From: Paenibacillus agilis
GTDB taxonomy: Bacteria; Bacillota; Bacilli; Paenibacillales; Paenibacillaceae
NCBI RefSeq assembly: GCF_007786455.1
Contig: NZ_VNJK01000001.1
Span: 3,620,673-3,684,672, forward strand
Direction of reading: 5' to 3'
Length of the DNA: 64,000 nucleotides
Positions 8,896 to 16,815 of the stretch are shown here, piece by piece (position 1 is the stretch's first letter; each line of letters starts with the position of its first letter). Below the pieces are notes generated by a model, which saw nothing but the letters and a program-made list of their open reading frames with translations, searched no databases and was not told the DNA's origin. The position numbers and the translations under genes are program-made.

Positions 8896-8910
8896 TTCTT
8901 GTTCTTGTTC
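8887..8910. repeat. Hexanucleotide tandem repeat, (TTGTTC) x 4
   Basis: Four perfect copies of TTGTTC directly after the ilvD terminator stem, partly serving as its T-tract. Such short tandem arrays can change in copy number. Confidence 0.9.
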
Positions 8911-9030
8911 TCCAACCTTACTTCAACTTCTCCATTTGCTTCAATAACATAGCTACTTCGCCCATTTTAATTACTTTAATTCCTTTGATTCTTTCATTAC
9001 GTATTACGTATTAGATCCCCATTCATATCA

Positions 9031-9060
9031 AACAAAAAACGACCCATTTTCAGGGTCGTT
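9031..9060 (-). terminator. Terminator-like hairpin without an obvious gene
   Basis: AACGACCC / GGGTCGTT stem with an ATTTTCA loop. The T-tract GTTTTTTGTTTG follows on the minus strand. The nearest minus-strand gene is the oxidoreductase ending at 9481, about 420 bases away, so it may terminate that transcript or a lost gene. Confidence 0.6.
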
Positions 9061-9139
9061 TCGGTAATAGATATTAGATATCTAATATTCGTTAGTCCAA
9101 TCAATAGGCAGCGGCACTTGTCAGTAGGATTGGTTGCTT

Positions 9140-9184
9140 TAACGGTTGCCACAGAGGCTATTCTGCTTATTTTTAGTTATTTTA
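9140..9184 (+). repeat. Dispersed repeat element, copy A
   Basis: Reads TAACGGTTGCCACAGAG, then CTTATTTTTAGTTATTTT. It resembles copy B read from the other strand. From memory similar sequences recur between genes in Paenibacillus genomes. Confidence 0.5.
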
Positions 9185-9238
9185 AAATATAATGGGTGCC
9201 AGCTAGCTTATTTACCTGATTGAACCGTCTTTATCGCC

Positions 9239-9272
9239 AAAATTACTAAAATAAGCTCTACCACAACCGTTA
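9239..9272 (-). repeat. Dispersed repeat element, copy B (inverted)
   Basis: On the minus strand reads TAACGGTTGTGGTAGAG, then CTTATTTTAGTAATTTT. It is an inverted, shorter relative of copy A with about 55 bases between them. Confidence 0.5.
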
Positions 9273-9480
9273 GAAATCAAATATACACGATTTTGTAATA
9301 ATAGCCTCAATAGCGTTCGTTAGTGTAACACCACAACACAATAGTGGCATATCATGCTTTCTTGTAGTTTCTGGAAATTTATCGTAGTCATTCGTAAGCT
9401 CTCCCACGGCATAGCAGTTAAGTCTTCGAATAAATAACAACGCTTTCAATTATCCAGAAAGCTATCACTTTAAAATATTT

Positions 9481-10458
9481 TTACCCAATACGAATTATAT
9501 TTCCTGTTCTAGCAGACTCATTCGCCGCCTCCATCATTCGGCTTAGATCAATCGCCAACGCCATATTGTCTCCTTCTTGCTTCGTACCTAGAATACGATA
9601 GATCCATTCATCGAACATAGAACCGTTCGGCTTAAGCAAATCCAGTTGCTTAGATGTACCATCCGCACCACGAAGCATTAGCTTACCTACGTTATTTTCC
9701 ATTGTATAAAGTAAGCTCGCCTCTGTCCCATGGATTTCAATCGTATATGGTGAGCCACCTGTTACGAAGCCAGTCTCTGCAATACCGATAACACCGTTAT
9801 CATAGTGAAGCAGCGCTGCTGCATGATCTTCTACTTCGCGGTCGGTAACATATCCATAAGCAGCAGAAATACTCTTAGGTAACCCTGCCAAAAGTCGAAT
9901 AAGATACATCGGATGGCAGCCAAGATCAATCATCGCCCCGCCTCCGCATTCTTTCATGCTGTAAAAGTGCTCAGGCAGCCATCCTGCTATCGCTCCATTA
10001 TGAGCGAGGCGAACACGAATCGTGGTTAGTCTTCCGACCACACCAGATTTCACAAAATGTTCCAACGAAATCCCTTCATGCTCATATCGCCGTTTAAGCG
10101 CAACTGTTAAAATAACATTGTGGAGCTGTGCTTGATCGGCCAATTCAGCAGCACCCACACCAGTTATGGAAAGGACTTTTTCTGTAAATACATGCTTCTT
10201 CGCTTGAATAGCGCGTTTAATAATATCATCGTGCATCACTGTAGGAGTTGTGACGACGACCGCCTCAATATCCTCACGAGCCAGCAGCTCATCTAGAGAT
10301 GAAATAAATGGTACGCCATATCGCTCACCATAGGCAGCACCGCGTTCTACATCTTCATCCCACACAGCTGCTACTTCTGTCTCAGGATGATTGCGAAATG
10401 CCTCTGTATATTCCTCAGCATGCACATGCCAAAAGCTTAGTACTGCAACTCTAATCAT
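9481..10458 (-). CDS. Gfo/Idh/MocA-family oxidoreductase
   Basis: NAD(P)-dependent sugar or inositol dehydrogenase-type protein of 325 residues. The N-terminal Rossmann fold begins MIRVAVLSFWHVHAEEY (an unusual variant of GxGxxG), followed by VVVTTPTVMHDD. The usual EKP lysine motif is present as TEKVLS, keeping the Lys but not the Pro. The C-terminal domain carries DLGCHPMYLIRLL, with the conserved Asp and His. AAGGAGG lies eight bases before the ATG. It follows the opp operon terminator with almost no room for a promoter, so expression may come from read-through or from a start inside 10531-10630. The substrate is unknown. Confidence 0.88.
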   Translation of the reverse strand: MIRVAVLSFWHVHAEEYTEAFRNHPETEVAAVWDEDVERGAAYGERYGVPFISSLDELLAREDIEAVVVTTPTVMHDDIIKRAIQAKKHVFTEKVLSITGVGAAELADQAQLHNVILTVALKRRYEHEGISLEHFVKSGVVGRLTTIRVRLAHNGAIAGWLPEHFYSMKECGGGAMIDLGCHPMYLIRLLAGLPKSISAAYGYVTDREVEDHAAALLHYDNGVIGIAETGFVTGGSPYTIEIHGTEASLLYTMENNVGKLMLRGADGTSKQLDLLKPNGSMFDEWIYRILGTKQEGDNMALAIDLSRMMEAANESARTGNIIRIG

Positions 10459-10474
10459 CTATTGTTCCTCCTTG

Positions 10475-10530
10475 AATAAAAATAAAAAGGCTTTCCTACA
10501 AGTAATAGTCTACTTAATAGGAAAGCCTTT
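10475..10530 (-). terminator. Strong terminator at the end of the opp operon
   Basis: A 13-bp perfect stem AAAGGCTTTCCTA / TAGGAAAGCCTTT is topped by AAGTA/TACTT. On the minus strand it is followed by TTTTTATTTTTATT. The tract ends directly before the ribosome site of the next gene. Confidence 0.85.
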
Positions 10531-10629
10531 ACACAATAACTATAGTCATATTTATCATTTACATAGGTTCACACTACAATTGCTACATTATCCAACCGAG
10601 TGCATAACCAGTTATTCACACAAAGTGAT

Positions 10630-11601
10630 TTAGTTAGCTACAAGATGACAAGCTACAAAATGTCCGCCGCCTACGTCTTGGAACTTCGGAATTTCCGATT
10701 TACATTTATCCACCGCATATGGGCAGCGTGTATGGAACTTACAGCCGCTTGGCGGATTCGATGGGCTCGGAATATCGCCTTGGAGAACAATACGCTCCGA
10801 TTTACGAGTTGGGTCTGGCACAGGAATCGCAGACATCAACGCTTGCGTATACGGATGTAATGGACGCTTAAACAATTCCTCACGCGGTGCCAATTCCACC
10901 ATGGAGCCCAAGTACATTACGCCGACACGGTTGCACAAATGTTCTACAACAGACAAGTCGTGAGAAATGAACAAGTATGTCAAGTTCTTCTGTTCCTGCA
11001 AGTCACTAAGCAAGTTAATGATTTGCGCTTGAATGGATACGTCCAATGCTGATACCGGCTCATCCGCAACGATAAATTGAGGGTTCAACGCTAACGCACG
11101 AGCGATACCAATACGTTGACGCTGACCACCTGAGAACTCGTGCGGGTAACGATCAATATGGTAAGGTGCCAAACCGCAAAGAGTCAAAATTTCCTTTACA
11201 TAATCACGCACATCATTTTTTGACATAATCGCGTGATCAACGAGCGCCTCACCGATTGCTTCGCCTACCTTAATACGCGGGTTCAAAGAACTGTACGGAT
11301 CTTGGAATACAAGCTGCATTTCTGGACGAAGCTTACGCAGCTCAGCCTTCTTCAATGCATGAATATCTGTGCCGTTGAATAAAACTTGACCTTCTGTTTT
11401 CTCCAACAAGCGTAGAATAGTACGTCCAGTCGTAGATTTACCACAGCCAGATTCACCCACCAGACCAAGTGCCTCACCTTTGTTTAACGTAAAGGACACA
11501 TCGTCAACTGCGCGTACATGCCCTACTGTTTTGCCGAAAATACCGCCTTGGATAGGGAAGTATTTCTTCAAATTGTTTACTTCCAACAATGGTGTTGTCA
11601 T
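10630..11601 (-). CDS. oppF: Oligopeptide ABC transporter ATP-binding protein OppF/DppF
   Basis: Second ATPase subunit of a peptide importer, 323 residues, cytosolic face of the membrane. Walker [13 protein letters not shown], the LSGGQ-type signature [16 protein letters not shown], Walker [13 protein letters not shown] and the switch His in [11 protein letters not shown] are intact. The C-terminal oligopeptide extension with [15 protein letters not shown] identifies the OppF/DppF group rather than a generic ABC protein. Its ATG overlaps the oppD stop by four bases (ATGA), so translation is coupled. It is the last gene of the operon and is followed by a strong terminator. Confidence 0.95.
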   Translation of the reverse strand: MTTPLLEVNNLKKYFPIQGGIFGKTVGHVRAVDDVSFTLNKGEALGLVGESGCGKSTTGRTILRLLEKTEGQVLFNGTDIHALKKAELRKLRPEMQLVFQDPYSSLNPRIKVGEAIGEALVDHAIMSKNDVRDYVKEILTLCGLAPYHIDRYPHEFSGGQRQRIGIARALALNPQFIVADEPVSALDVSIQAQIINLLSDLQEQKNLTYLFISHDLSVVEHLCNRVGVMYLGSMVELAPREELFKRPLHPYTQALMSAIPVPDPTRKSERIVLQGDIPSPSNPPSGCKFHTRCPYAVDKCKSEIPKFQDVGGGHFVACHLVAN

Positions 11602-12581
11602 GAAACTTCCCCTCCTTTTTCATACAACCAGCAAGCTGCTTTATGCTTATTCTCATATGTTGTCAACACAGGCTGCTTATCCACACACACGGACATGCAA
11701 TGCTCACAACGATCGTTAAAGTAACAGTTATTGCCCAATTCTACAGGGTTCGGTACTTGTCCTGGAATCGTATACAGACGATCTTGACGCTGATTAAGAA
11801 TCGGCTTCGCACGCATTAATCCCTGCGTATATGGATGCTTCGGGTTCGCGAACAATTCATGAACAGGTGCTTCCTCGATAACTTTACCTGCATACATAAC
11901 GACTACATGGTCAGCCATCTCAGCTACGACACCCAAATCATGCGTAATCATCATAATAGCTGTATTAAACTCGCTCTTAATATTACGCATTAAGTCAAGA
12001 ATTTGCGCTTGAATCGTAACATCCAATGCTGTTGTCGGCTCATCAGCGATTAGAAGCTTCGGATCACAGCTTAACGCAATCGCGATCATAATACGTTGAC
12101 GCATACCACCGGATAGCTCATGTGGATAAGAATCAAAGATTTTCGCAGCACGTGGAATACCAACCAATTCGATCAATTCAATTGCACGCTTTTTTGCATC
12201 TCTGCGAGTCATACCTTTATGAAGCAACAAAGGCTCTGTAATCTGATCCCCAATTGTTAATACTGGGTTCAATGACGTCATCGGCTCTTGGAAAATCATT
12301 GCGATTTCGTTACCGCGAATATGGCGCATATCGCGCTCTTTCAAAGTTAGCAAATCTTGACCTTTATATAATATTTGCCCGCCTTCTGTTTTGCCAGGTG
12401 GAGATACGAGACGCATGAGAGACATCGCCGTAACACTTTTGCCACAGCCGGATTCGCCTACGACACACAACGTTTCTCCTTCTTTAATAGAAAAGCTTAC
12501 GTCATTAACCGCTTTGACTACACCTGAACTTGTATAGAAGTTGGTCCGCAAATTACGGAATTCAATTAAATTATTTGCCAT
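11598..12581 (-). CDS. oppD: Oligopeptide ABC transporter ATP-binding protein OppD/DppD
   Basis: First ATPase subunit of the peptide importer, 327 residues. Walker [13 protein letters not shown], signature [15 protein letters not shown], Walker [13 protein letters not shown] and [13 protein letters not shown] are present. The C-terminal domain has the four-cysteine stretch [14 protein letters not shown] and ends in [11 protein letters not shown]; such Cys clusters are known in Dpp/Opp ATPases and may hold an Fe-S cluster. AGGGG precedes the ATG. The gene lies ten bases after oppC and overlaps oppF by four bases. Confidence 0.95.
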   Translation of the reverse strand: MANNLIEFRNLRTNFYTSSGVVKAVNDVSFSIKEGETLCVVGESGCGKSVTAMSLMRLVSPPGKTEGGQILYKGQDLLTLKERDMRHIRGNEIAMIFQEPMTSLNPVLTIGDQITEPLLLHKGMTRRDAKKRAIELIELVGIPRAAKIFDSYPHELSGGMRQRIMIAIALSCDPKLLIADEPTTALDVTIQAQILDLMRNIKSEFNTAIMMITHDLGVVAEMADHVVVMYAGKVIEEAPVHELFANPKHPYTQGLMRAKPILNQRQDRLYTIPGQVPNPVELGNNCYFNDRCEHCMSVCVDKQPVLTTYENKHKAACWLYEKGGEVS

Positions 12582-12590
12582 AACGTTCCC

Positions 12591-13520
12591 CTACCTCTTC
12601 GATTTCGGATCAAGTGCATCACGCAAGCCATCGCCCATAATATTAATAGAGACAACGGTAATAAAAATACATACGCCTGGCGGAATCCATAACCACGGAC
12701 GCTTTTGGAACTCAATCATGGAGTTCGCAGCAGAAATCATATTCCCCCAAGACGGAGTCGGTGGAACAACACCTAGTCCTAAGAAGCTTAGTACAGACTC
12801 CATCAGAATACCACCAGCTACTGCCAATGTACCAACTACGATAATAATCGGCACTGTATTTGGCAATAAATGACGGAAAATTTTTCGGCGGTCACGCAAT
12901 CCAAGCACTTCTGCTGCTTGCATAAACTCTTGTTCACGCAACATCAAAATTTGACCACGAACTAAACGTGCCAAGCTTGGCCAACTTAAAAATCCGATAA
13001 GAAACATAACGAGATAAATACGATTAGCAGGGTCCATCTTTAACTCAGACAGCGCCGCTCCCAAGATAATAAGAACGGGCAGCGATGGTATAGACATAAT
13101 AATGTCTGCCAATCTCATAATAATCGTATCGACCCATCCGCGATAATAACCTGAAATAGCCCCTAATGTACTACCGATTGCTACCGTTACCAACATCGCA
13201 ACGATACCAACCATTAGGGATGTTTGTCCTGCTACCATTACGCGCAACAGAACGTCACGTCCAACCTTATCTGTTCCCATCCAATGATCTGCACTAGGTG
13301 CTTTATTGGCATTACGAATATTCATCGCATCATCCATAGAATACGGCGAGAACATCGGACCGATAAAACAAAATAGGAACATTAATACAAGTACAATTAA
13401 ACCTGCCATCGCAAATTTATTTTTTCTCATTTCACGAAGCGCCAATCTCATTGGAGAAGCTGGCTTCTTAGTAGGTGGCTTCGCATTTACCGAGTTGGAA
13501 TGAACGACTGCTTCAGACAC
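12591..13520 (-). CDS. oppC: Oligopeptide ABC transporter permease OppC/DppC
   Basis: Membrane-spanning subunit, 309 residues, with an N-terminal cytosolic stretch, a first helix (FAMAGLIVLVLMFLFCFIG) and a periplasm-side segment with SADHWMGTDKVGRDVLLR typical of OppC. The permease EAA loop is AAEVLGLRDRRKIFRHLLPN. The start is set at the GTG eight bases after AAGGGG; a TTG two codons upstream is too close to it. It lies 15 bases from oppB and ten from oppD. Confidence 0.94.
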   Translation of the reverse strand: MSEAVVHSNSVNAKPPTKKPASPMRLALREMRKNKFAMAGLIVLVLMFLFCFIGPMFSPYSMDDAMNIRNANKAPSADHWMGTDKVGRDVLLRVMVAGQTSLMVGIVAMLVTVAIGSTLGAISGYYRGWVDTIIMRLADIIMSIPSLPVLIILGAALSELKMDPANRIYLVMFLIGFLSWPSLARLVRGQILMLREQEFMQAAEVLGLRDRRKIFRHLLPNTVPIIIVVGTLAVAGGILMESVLSFLGLGVVPPTPSWGNMISAANSMIEFQKRPWLWIPPGVCIFITVVSINIMGDGLRDALDPKSKR

Positions 13521-13535
13521 TAGCAATTCCCCTTT

Positions 13536-14492
13536 CTATTTCATACGAACACGTGGATCTACAACACGATACATTAAGTCCGCGACAACGTTTCCAATAA
13601 TAGTCAAGAATGCAATGAAGAACGTATATCCTAGCATTAAGAAATAGTCACGGGCTGTAATCGCATCCAAGAAAACGCCCCCGATACCAGGCCAGTTGAA
13701 TATACTCTCCGTAATCATAGCTCCTGCGAAGAGAGACGGAATCTCAAATCCTAGTAACGTAATTGCCGGAATCATCGCATTGCGCAGTGCATGCTTAAAT
13801 ATAACCGTACGTTCCTTCAAGCCTTTAGCACGTGCTGTACGAATGAAGTCCTGCTTAATGACATCGAGCATACTAGTACGGAAGTAACGAGTTAATCCAC
13901 CAACGTTCAACGCAGTGAGAACGATTACAGGCAAGATCATATGTTCAAGTACATCCCATACATGAGCCCAACCTTCGTAATTTGCACCTGTTGTAGTCAT
14001 TCCACCAATTGGGAAAATTCGCATATCTACCGCGAACAATTTAATAGCTAGAAGCCCGAGGAAGAATGACGGCAAAGACATAACCGCAAAGACTAAGAAT
14101 GTAATTACTCCATCGAAGAAAGAATGCTGACGTACGGCAGAGAACACACCTACAATTATGGCTATAATCCAGCTCAACACCATTACAGCACCTGCAATGA
14201 GCACAGAGTTCCATACATAGCGATCAATAATTGTAGTTACAGGCTGCTTGTGAGAAATGGAATAACCAAGATCTCCCTTCAAAACACCTTGTGTCCACTT
14301 TATATATTTAATATGAACCGGATCATTCAATCCGTACATTTCTTTCAATTCTGTGGCACGCTCTTTCGATATAGTTGGATTCGAATCTACAAAGTTACCT
14401 GGTATGAGATGAAAGATAAGAACCAATACGATCGATACCCCGATCAAAGTCGGGATCGTCTGCAAGAGGCGCCGAATGACCTGTGTTGTCAT
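13536..14492 (-). CDS. oppB: Oligopeptide ABC transporter permease OppB/DppB
   Basis: Membrane-spanning subunit, 318 residues, with about six helices. It opens with RRLLQTIPTLIGVSIVLVLI, the usual OppB N-terminal helix, and carries the EAA loop RTARAKGLKERTVIFKHALRN and the closing LMYRVVDPRVRMK. CTAGGAGG lies before the ATG. It is separated from the binding-protein gene by 83 bases that contain a stem-loop. Confidence 0.95.
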   Translation of the reverse strand: MTTQVIRRLLQTIPTLIGVSIVLVLIFHLIPGNFVDSNPTISKERATELKEMYGLNDPVHIKYIKWTQGVLKGDLGYSISHKQPVTTIIDRYVWNSVLIAGAVMVLSWIIAIIVGVFSAVRQHSFFDGVITFLVFAVMSLPSFFLGLLAIKLFAVDMRIFPIGGMTTTGANYEGWAHVWDVLEHMILPVIVLTALNVGGLTRYFRTSMLDVIKQDFIRTARAKGLKERTVIFKHALRNAMIPAITLLGFEIPSLFAGAMITESIFNWPGIGGVFLDAITARDYFLMLGYTFFIAFLTIIGNVVADLMYRVVDPRVRMK

Positions 14493-14524
14493 AAAATTTT
14501 CCTCCTAGCTTCTAATAAACCTAA

Positions 14525-14552
14525 ATGCTCAGCCAAAAAATCGGCTGAGCAT
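14525..14552 (-). terminator. Intra-operon stem-loop between oppA and oppB
   Basis: Ten-bp stem ATGCTCAGCC / GGCTGAGCAT with only a weak T-tract on the minus strand. Such hairpins often protect the abundant binding-protein mRNA or partly terminate, giving more oppA than oppB-F. Confidence 0.6.
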
Positions 14553-14575
14553 CGGGCATTCTGCACTGTGCTACA

Positions 14576-16324
14576 TTATTGAATTTGGATCGCTGCTGCA
14601 TCCGCAGTAAAGTCTTTGTACGGGGATGTATCGAATCCTTGTATACGAGAGTTCGTTGTCAGCGTATCACGACGTTGGTACAAGAAAATTTGTGCTACTT
14701 CTTCATTCGTGATTTGATAAATTTCTTTGTAGTAAGCTTTGCGTTTCTCAAGATCGAACTCTTCGTTCGCAAGCTTATACAACTCATCTACACGAGGGTT
14801 GGAGAAGAAGTATTTATTTTGGTTACCGCCTGTACGGAACGTACCTTGTGATATTTGAGGATTTGGTGTCAAAGCAGATGCTAAGAATACCATCTCGAAG
14901 TTTCCTTTTTCCACTTTATCCAACAATGCATTGAAGTCCATTTGATCTGGTACGAAATCGATTCCGAGCTGTGCATAGTTTTCTTTTGCGATTGGAATCA
15001 ACACTTCATTAACTGTATTCGGTGTAGAAGCTGTAAATGTAATTGTGAACTTCTTACCATCCTTCTCACGAATACCGTCAGCGCCTACTTTCCAACCTGC
15101 TTCATCAAGCAACGCTTTTGCTTTTTCAAGATCGTATTCGTATTTATTCACTTCATCCGTATAAGCCCAAGATACTTTGGACTGAGGAATGTTAATGACA
15201 TCTGCAAGACCTTGGTATACACCATCAACGACATCTTGACGGTTCAACCCGTATACCAATGCTTGGCGTACACGCTTATCACTGAACTTCTCGTCTTTGT
15301 GGTTCAAACCGATAAATCCGTATCCATTTGTTGGGTTCAACATCAAGTCGGCGAAACCAAACTCTCGGATAGCTTCAACGTTGTCAAGCGTTGCAGAGAT
15401 GAATGTATCTCCGTCTGTTTCACCTGTTTGAACCAATTGCAAGTTTGTTTCTTCTGTCGTAGCTTTGTAGATCAAGTTAGGTACTTTCGGCGCTCCCAAG
15501 AAGTAATTCGGGTTTGCTTTAAATACAACTTCTTGCTTCGGAACAAATTTCTCTAATGTATATGGACCAGAACCGACTGGATTCAAGAACGTGTCCTTCA
15601 TCTTGCTCAAGTCACCTGGCTTGTATGCAGATTCATATACGTGCTTAGGCAAAATCCCAGTTGCACCGAATACGTCTAGAGACAACACAGAAGGTTTCTC
15701 TAATGTAATTTCAACCGTTTTCGGATCAACTACTTTCAATCCAGAGATGGATTGTGCTTTGCCTTCTTTATAGTCTTTTGCACCTACGACTGGCGCGTAA
15801 GCAAATGCATCACTCGGACCATCATAAGATTTGTCATAGAGCAATGTTAATGTGAATACAACATCATCAGCTGTAACTGGCTTGCCATCGCTGAATTTCG
15901 CATCTTTCAACGTAAATGTAATTGTTTTGTTATCATCAGATACCTTATAGTCACCGAGATGCGGTGCATAGGAACCGTCTTTTTGAATTTCCAATAGTGT
16001 AGTAAATAGAAGATCGTTAACCCATACATCATAGCTAGACTCTTCATATGCCGGGTGGAACACACCAGATGGTGCAGGTACGCCCAAAATAACTGTATCT
16101 TTACGAGCTGCTGCTGTTGCAGGCGCTTTGCTAGGATCCGTTGCTTTGTTCAAACCTTCTGTATTTAGCCCGCTATCGCCTTCAGCTGGCTTTTCGCCCT
16201 CTGCAGGTGTCTCTACTTTTGTACCTGGGTCAGCTGGTTTAGCAGCATCTCCGCCACCGCAAGCAGAAAGGATTAAAGAAAATGCCATTACTGCACTAAG
16301 CAAAATTAATAGTTTCTTTTTCAT
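14576..16324 (-). CDS. oppA: Oligopeptide ABC transporter substrate-binding lipoprotein
   Basis: Extracellular peptide-binding protein of 582 residues, tethered by lipid. The signal peptide MKKKLLILLSAVMAFSLILS ends at the lipobox LSAC with Cys 22. A flexible Pro/Glu/Lys-rich linker runs to about residue 75, then the SBP_bac_5 fold: FSDGKPVTADDVVFTLTLLYD, NPVGSGPYTLEKF, DKRVRQALVYGLNRQDVVDGV. ATTAGGGGGGAT precedes the ATG. It is first in the operon, with a long upstream region. Peptide class (nutrient or signalling) cannot be told from sequence. Confidence 0.95.
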   Translation of the reverse strand: MKKKLLILLSAVMAFSLILSACGGGDAAKPADPGTKVETPAEGEKPAEGDSGLNTEGLNKATDPSKAPATAAARKDTVILGVPAPSGVFHPAYEESSYDVWVNDLLFTTLLEIQKDGSYAPHLGDYKVSDDNKTITFTLKDAKFSDGKPVTADDVVFTLTLLYDKSYDGPSDAFAYAPVVGAKDYKEGKAQSISGLKVVDPKTVEITLEKPSVLSLDVFGATGILPKHVYESAYKPGDLSKMKDTFLNPVGSGPYTLEKFVPKQEVVFKANPNYFLGAPKVPNLIYKATTEETNLQLVQTGETDGDTFISATLDNVEAIREFGFADLMLNPTNGYGFIGLNHKDEKFSDKRVRQALVYGLNRQDVVDGVYQGLADVINIPQSKVSWAYTDEVNKYEYDLEKAKALLDEAGWKVGADGIREKDGKKFTITFTASTPNTVNEVLIPIAKENYAQLGIDFVPDQMDFNALLDKVEKGNFEMVFLASALTPNPQISQGTFRTGGNQNKYFFSNPRVDELYKLANEEFDLEKRKAYYKEIYQITNEEVAQIFLYQRRDTLTTNSRIQGFDTSPYKDFTADAAAIQIQ

Positions 16325-16753
16325 GACCTTATCCCCCTAATCAATGTAAATAATAAATAATCATCGAATTGCATATCTATAACCTAATAGAATTATAGAA
16401 TCTGCCGTTTTCTGCCTCTCCCACTACGGTTTCGAACATCGGTCAAATCGTATCGGAACCCTAGTTCCATAAGCAGGAAACGAATATTTTTCATAATACT
16501 ACTTGATAATTAGGCTTTTGTAAATCCCCATGTAAGCTTTATTTTGCAATTCTAGCACCACTTTTTGATAACATTTTTTTATCGATCTCAAAGCCACTCA
16601 ATGTTAAAAATATGTAATGTTATTAATGAAAGTAAATCATATGGACATTTGTCCATTGTGAAGAGACAGTGTTATTCCCATGTCCTCTTCGAAAGTGCAT
16701 TTTTCTATTTGCAAAAAGTTTGCATACTTTTTGCATAATGTATTTACATAAAA
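16325..16753 (-). other. Upstream region of the opp operon
   Basis: About 430 bases without a gene. One weak sigma-A candidate on the minus strand is TTACAA, 16 bases, TAGTAT (about 16496-16523). Further upstream lie two palindromes: ATGGACA-TT-TGTCCAT (16641-16656) and TGCAAAAAG / CTTTTTGCA (16710-16735). No riboswitch core was recognised. Confidence 0.5.
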
Positions 16754-16790
16754 AAACCTTGGGTTCTAAATGCTAGAAACCCAAGGTTTG
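16748..16790 (-). terminator. Terminator after the polysaccharide deacetylase gene
   Basis: Long stem AAACCTTGGGTT(T)CTA with one bulged base, followed on the minus strand by TTTTTTATG. Confidence 0.8.
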
Positions 16791-16815
16791 GTGATAGAAA
16801 AAATATCCTGTTTTA

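Larger units (their letters stand above)
8911..9480. other. Gene-free region with degenerate dispersed repeats
   Basis: About 570 bases without a credible reading frame. It holds a terminator-like stem at 9038-9060, two inverted copies of a TAACGGTTG...AGAG...CTTATTTT...AGT element, a third partial copy near 9194-9222, and inverted ACTAACGAA-type pieces near 9085-9095 and 9317-9323. It looks like a decayed intergenic repeat cluster. Confidence 0.6.
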
